Shown here: in pieces, positions 5,395-6,122 of the stretch
Layout of the letters: each line of letters starts with the position of its first letter
How positions within the stretch are numbered: position 1 is the first letter of the stretch
NCBI GenBank assembly: GCA_000403945.1
Contig: APFI01000009.1
Coordinates: 1-6,122, forward strand
From: Desulfovibrio sp. Dsv1
GTDB lineage: Bacteria > Desulfobacterota > Desulfovibrionia > Desulfovibrionales > Desulfovibrionaceae
DNA length: 6,122 bases
Direction: 5' to 3'
Notes under the pieces: model-generated
The model's input: only the letters and a program-made list of their open reading frames with translations
What the model was told of the DNA's origin: nothing
Databases searched by the model: none
Translations under genes and position numbers: made by a program

Positions 5395-6122
5395 ACTGAT
5401 TCCAACGCATTTCCGCGACGGCGCGCGCCGCATGGCCGCCGCCCTGCGGGATGTGGACCGCGTGCTGGTGTCTGGCCATGTCAATCCAGATGGCGACGCC
5501 GTGGGTTCCCTAGCCGCAGCCGGACATATTCTGCGCTCCCTAGGCAGGGAATTCATTCTTTACAGCAGCACCGGTCTGCCGCAGTACCTCCAGTTTTTTC
5601 CCCTGCCCGGCACGGTGTATACCAGTCTGGACCATCTGCCCTTCACGCCGCGTTGCGCCCTGCTGCTGGACTGCGGAGAACCCCAGCGCCTGGGGCGGGA
5701 GCTGGCCAAACGCCTGCCCGGTTTCACCAGTTTGAACATCGATCACCACATGGACGGAAATGGTATGGGCAGCCTGGCCAACTGGGTGGATCCCGAGGCG
5801 GCGGCCACTGCCCAGCTTATGGCTTACGTCGCTCTGGCTGCGGGCTTGCCGCTGAAAAGAGATCTGGCCTGCGCCGTGGCTCTGGGCATTATCACGGACA
5901 CGGGCGGTTTTTGCCACGGCAACACCAGCGCGGATGTCTTTTCCCTTTGCGCGCGTCTGGTGGAGGACGGCTGCGACCTGACCGGCCTGCGCGAACGTCT
6001 GGAGAATACCTGGAGCATGGGCCGCATGCGCCTTTGGGGCAGACTCATGGAGCGCGCGCGTCTGGAACGCAACGGCGAAGTGGCCTTCTGCCGGGTGTTG
6101 CTGGAAGATCTGCGCCAATGCC
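5381..6122 (+). CDS. nrnA: DHH family phosphoesterase, NrnA-like oligoribonuclease/pAp phosphatase (3' end outside window)
   Basis: The frame is open from ATG 5381 to the right edge, giving 247 residues of a protein usually about 310-340 long. NrnA-type enzymes use two metal ions to degrade very short RNAs (2-5 nt) and to dephosphorylate pAp to AMP in the cytoplasm. The DHH motifs are visible in order: GHVNPDGDAVGS (32-43) with H33, D37 and D39; LLLDCGEPQRLG (94-105) with D97; the name-giving D121-H122-H123 in NIDHHMDGN; and GIITDTGGF (169-177) with D173. All expected metal ligands are present. The C-terminal DHHA1 substrate-binding domain only begins before the edge. A DHH gene is common in this operon, where it normally follows rbfA and precedes truB. 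Here it follows DUF503 directly. The fold is certain; the exact substrate is inferred from family. Confidence 0.9.
   Translation, partial: MPQTELIPTHFRDGARRMAAALRDVDRVLVSGHVNPDGDAVGSLAAAGHILRSLGREFILYSSTGLPQYLQFFPLPGTVYTSLDHLPFTPRCALLLDCGEPQRLGRELAKRLPGFTSLNIDHHMDGNGMGSLANWVDPEAAATAQLMAYVALAAGLPLKRDLACAVALGIITDTGGFCHGNTSADVFSLCARLVEDGCDLTGLRERLENTWSMGRMRLWGRLMERARLERNGEVAFCRVLLEDLRQC

Overview
The window is a GC-rich stretch of bacterial chromosome carrying most of the conserved transcription/translation operon built around nusA and infB. All genes lie on the + strand. The order is rimP (3' end only), nusA, ylxR, infB, a DUF503 gene (ylxP/rbfA-neighbour type) and an NrnA-like DHH phosphoesterase cut by the right edge. 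The gene order, the GC-rich codon use and the long Pro/Ala/Gly/Arg-rich IF2 linker with RIISRP-type motifs fit a deltaproteobacterial sulfate reducer, most likely Desulfovibrionaceae. That assignment is inference from memory of the families, not from a search.

Layout. Bases 1-314 hold the RimP C-terminus, ending in a Gly/Lys tail made of a 12-nt tandem unit. After a 38-nt gap comes nusA (353-1732). ylxR (1719-2051) overlaps nusA by 14 nt, and infB (2044-4878) overlaps ylxR by 8 nt. A 219-nt hairpin-rich gap (4879-5097) is the only sizeable non-coding stretch. The DUF503 gene (5098-5394) overlaps the DHH gene (5381 to the edge) by 14 nt.

How the genes work together. RimP matures the 30S subunit, NusA controls RNA polymerase pausing, termination and antitermination, YlxR is a small RNA-binding/regulatory protein, IF2 places initiator tRNA, and NrnA degrades the last short oligoribonucleotides and pAp. 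The overlaps suggest translational coupling. No promoter or U-tailed intrinsic terminator was found inside the window, so one long transcript entering from the left is the simplest reading.

The window is mostly housekeeping sequence, and I see no defence, mobile or CRISPR system. The points worth a second look are the structured infB-DUF503 gap, the uncertain DUF503 start with no good ribosome binding site, the absence of rbfA from its usual place between DUF503 and the DHH gene, and the repeat-built tails and linkers in RimP and IF2.
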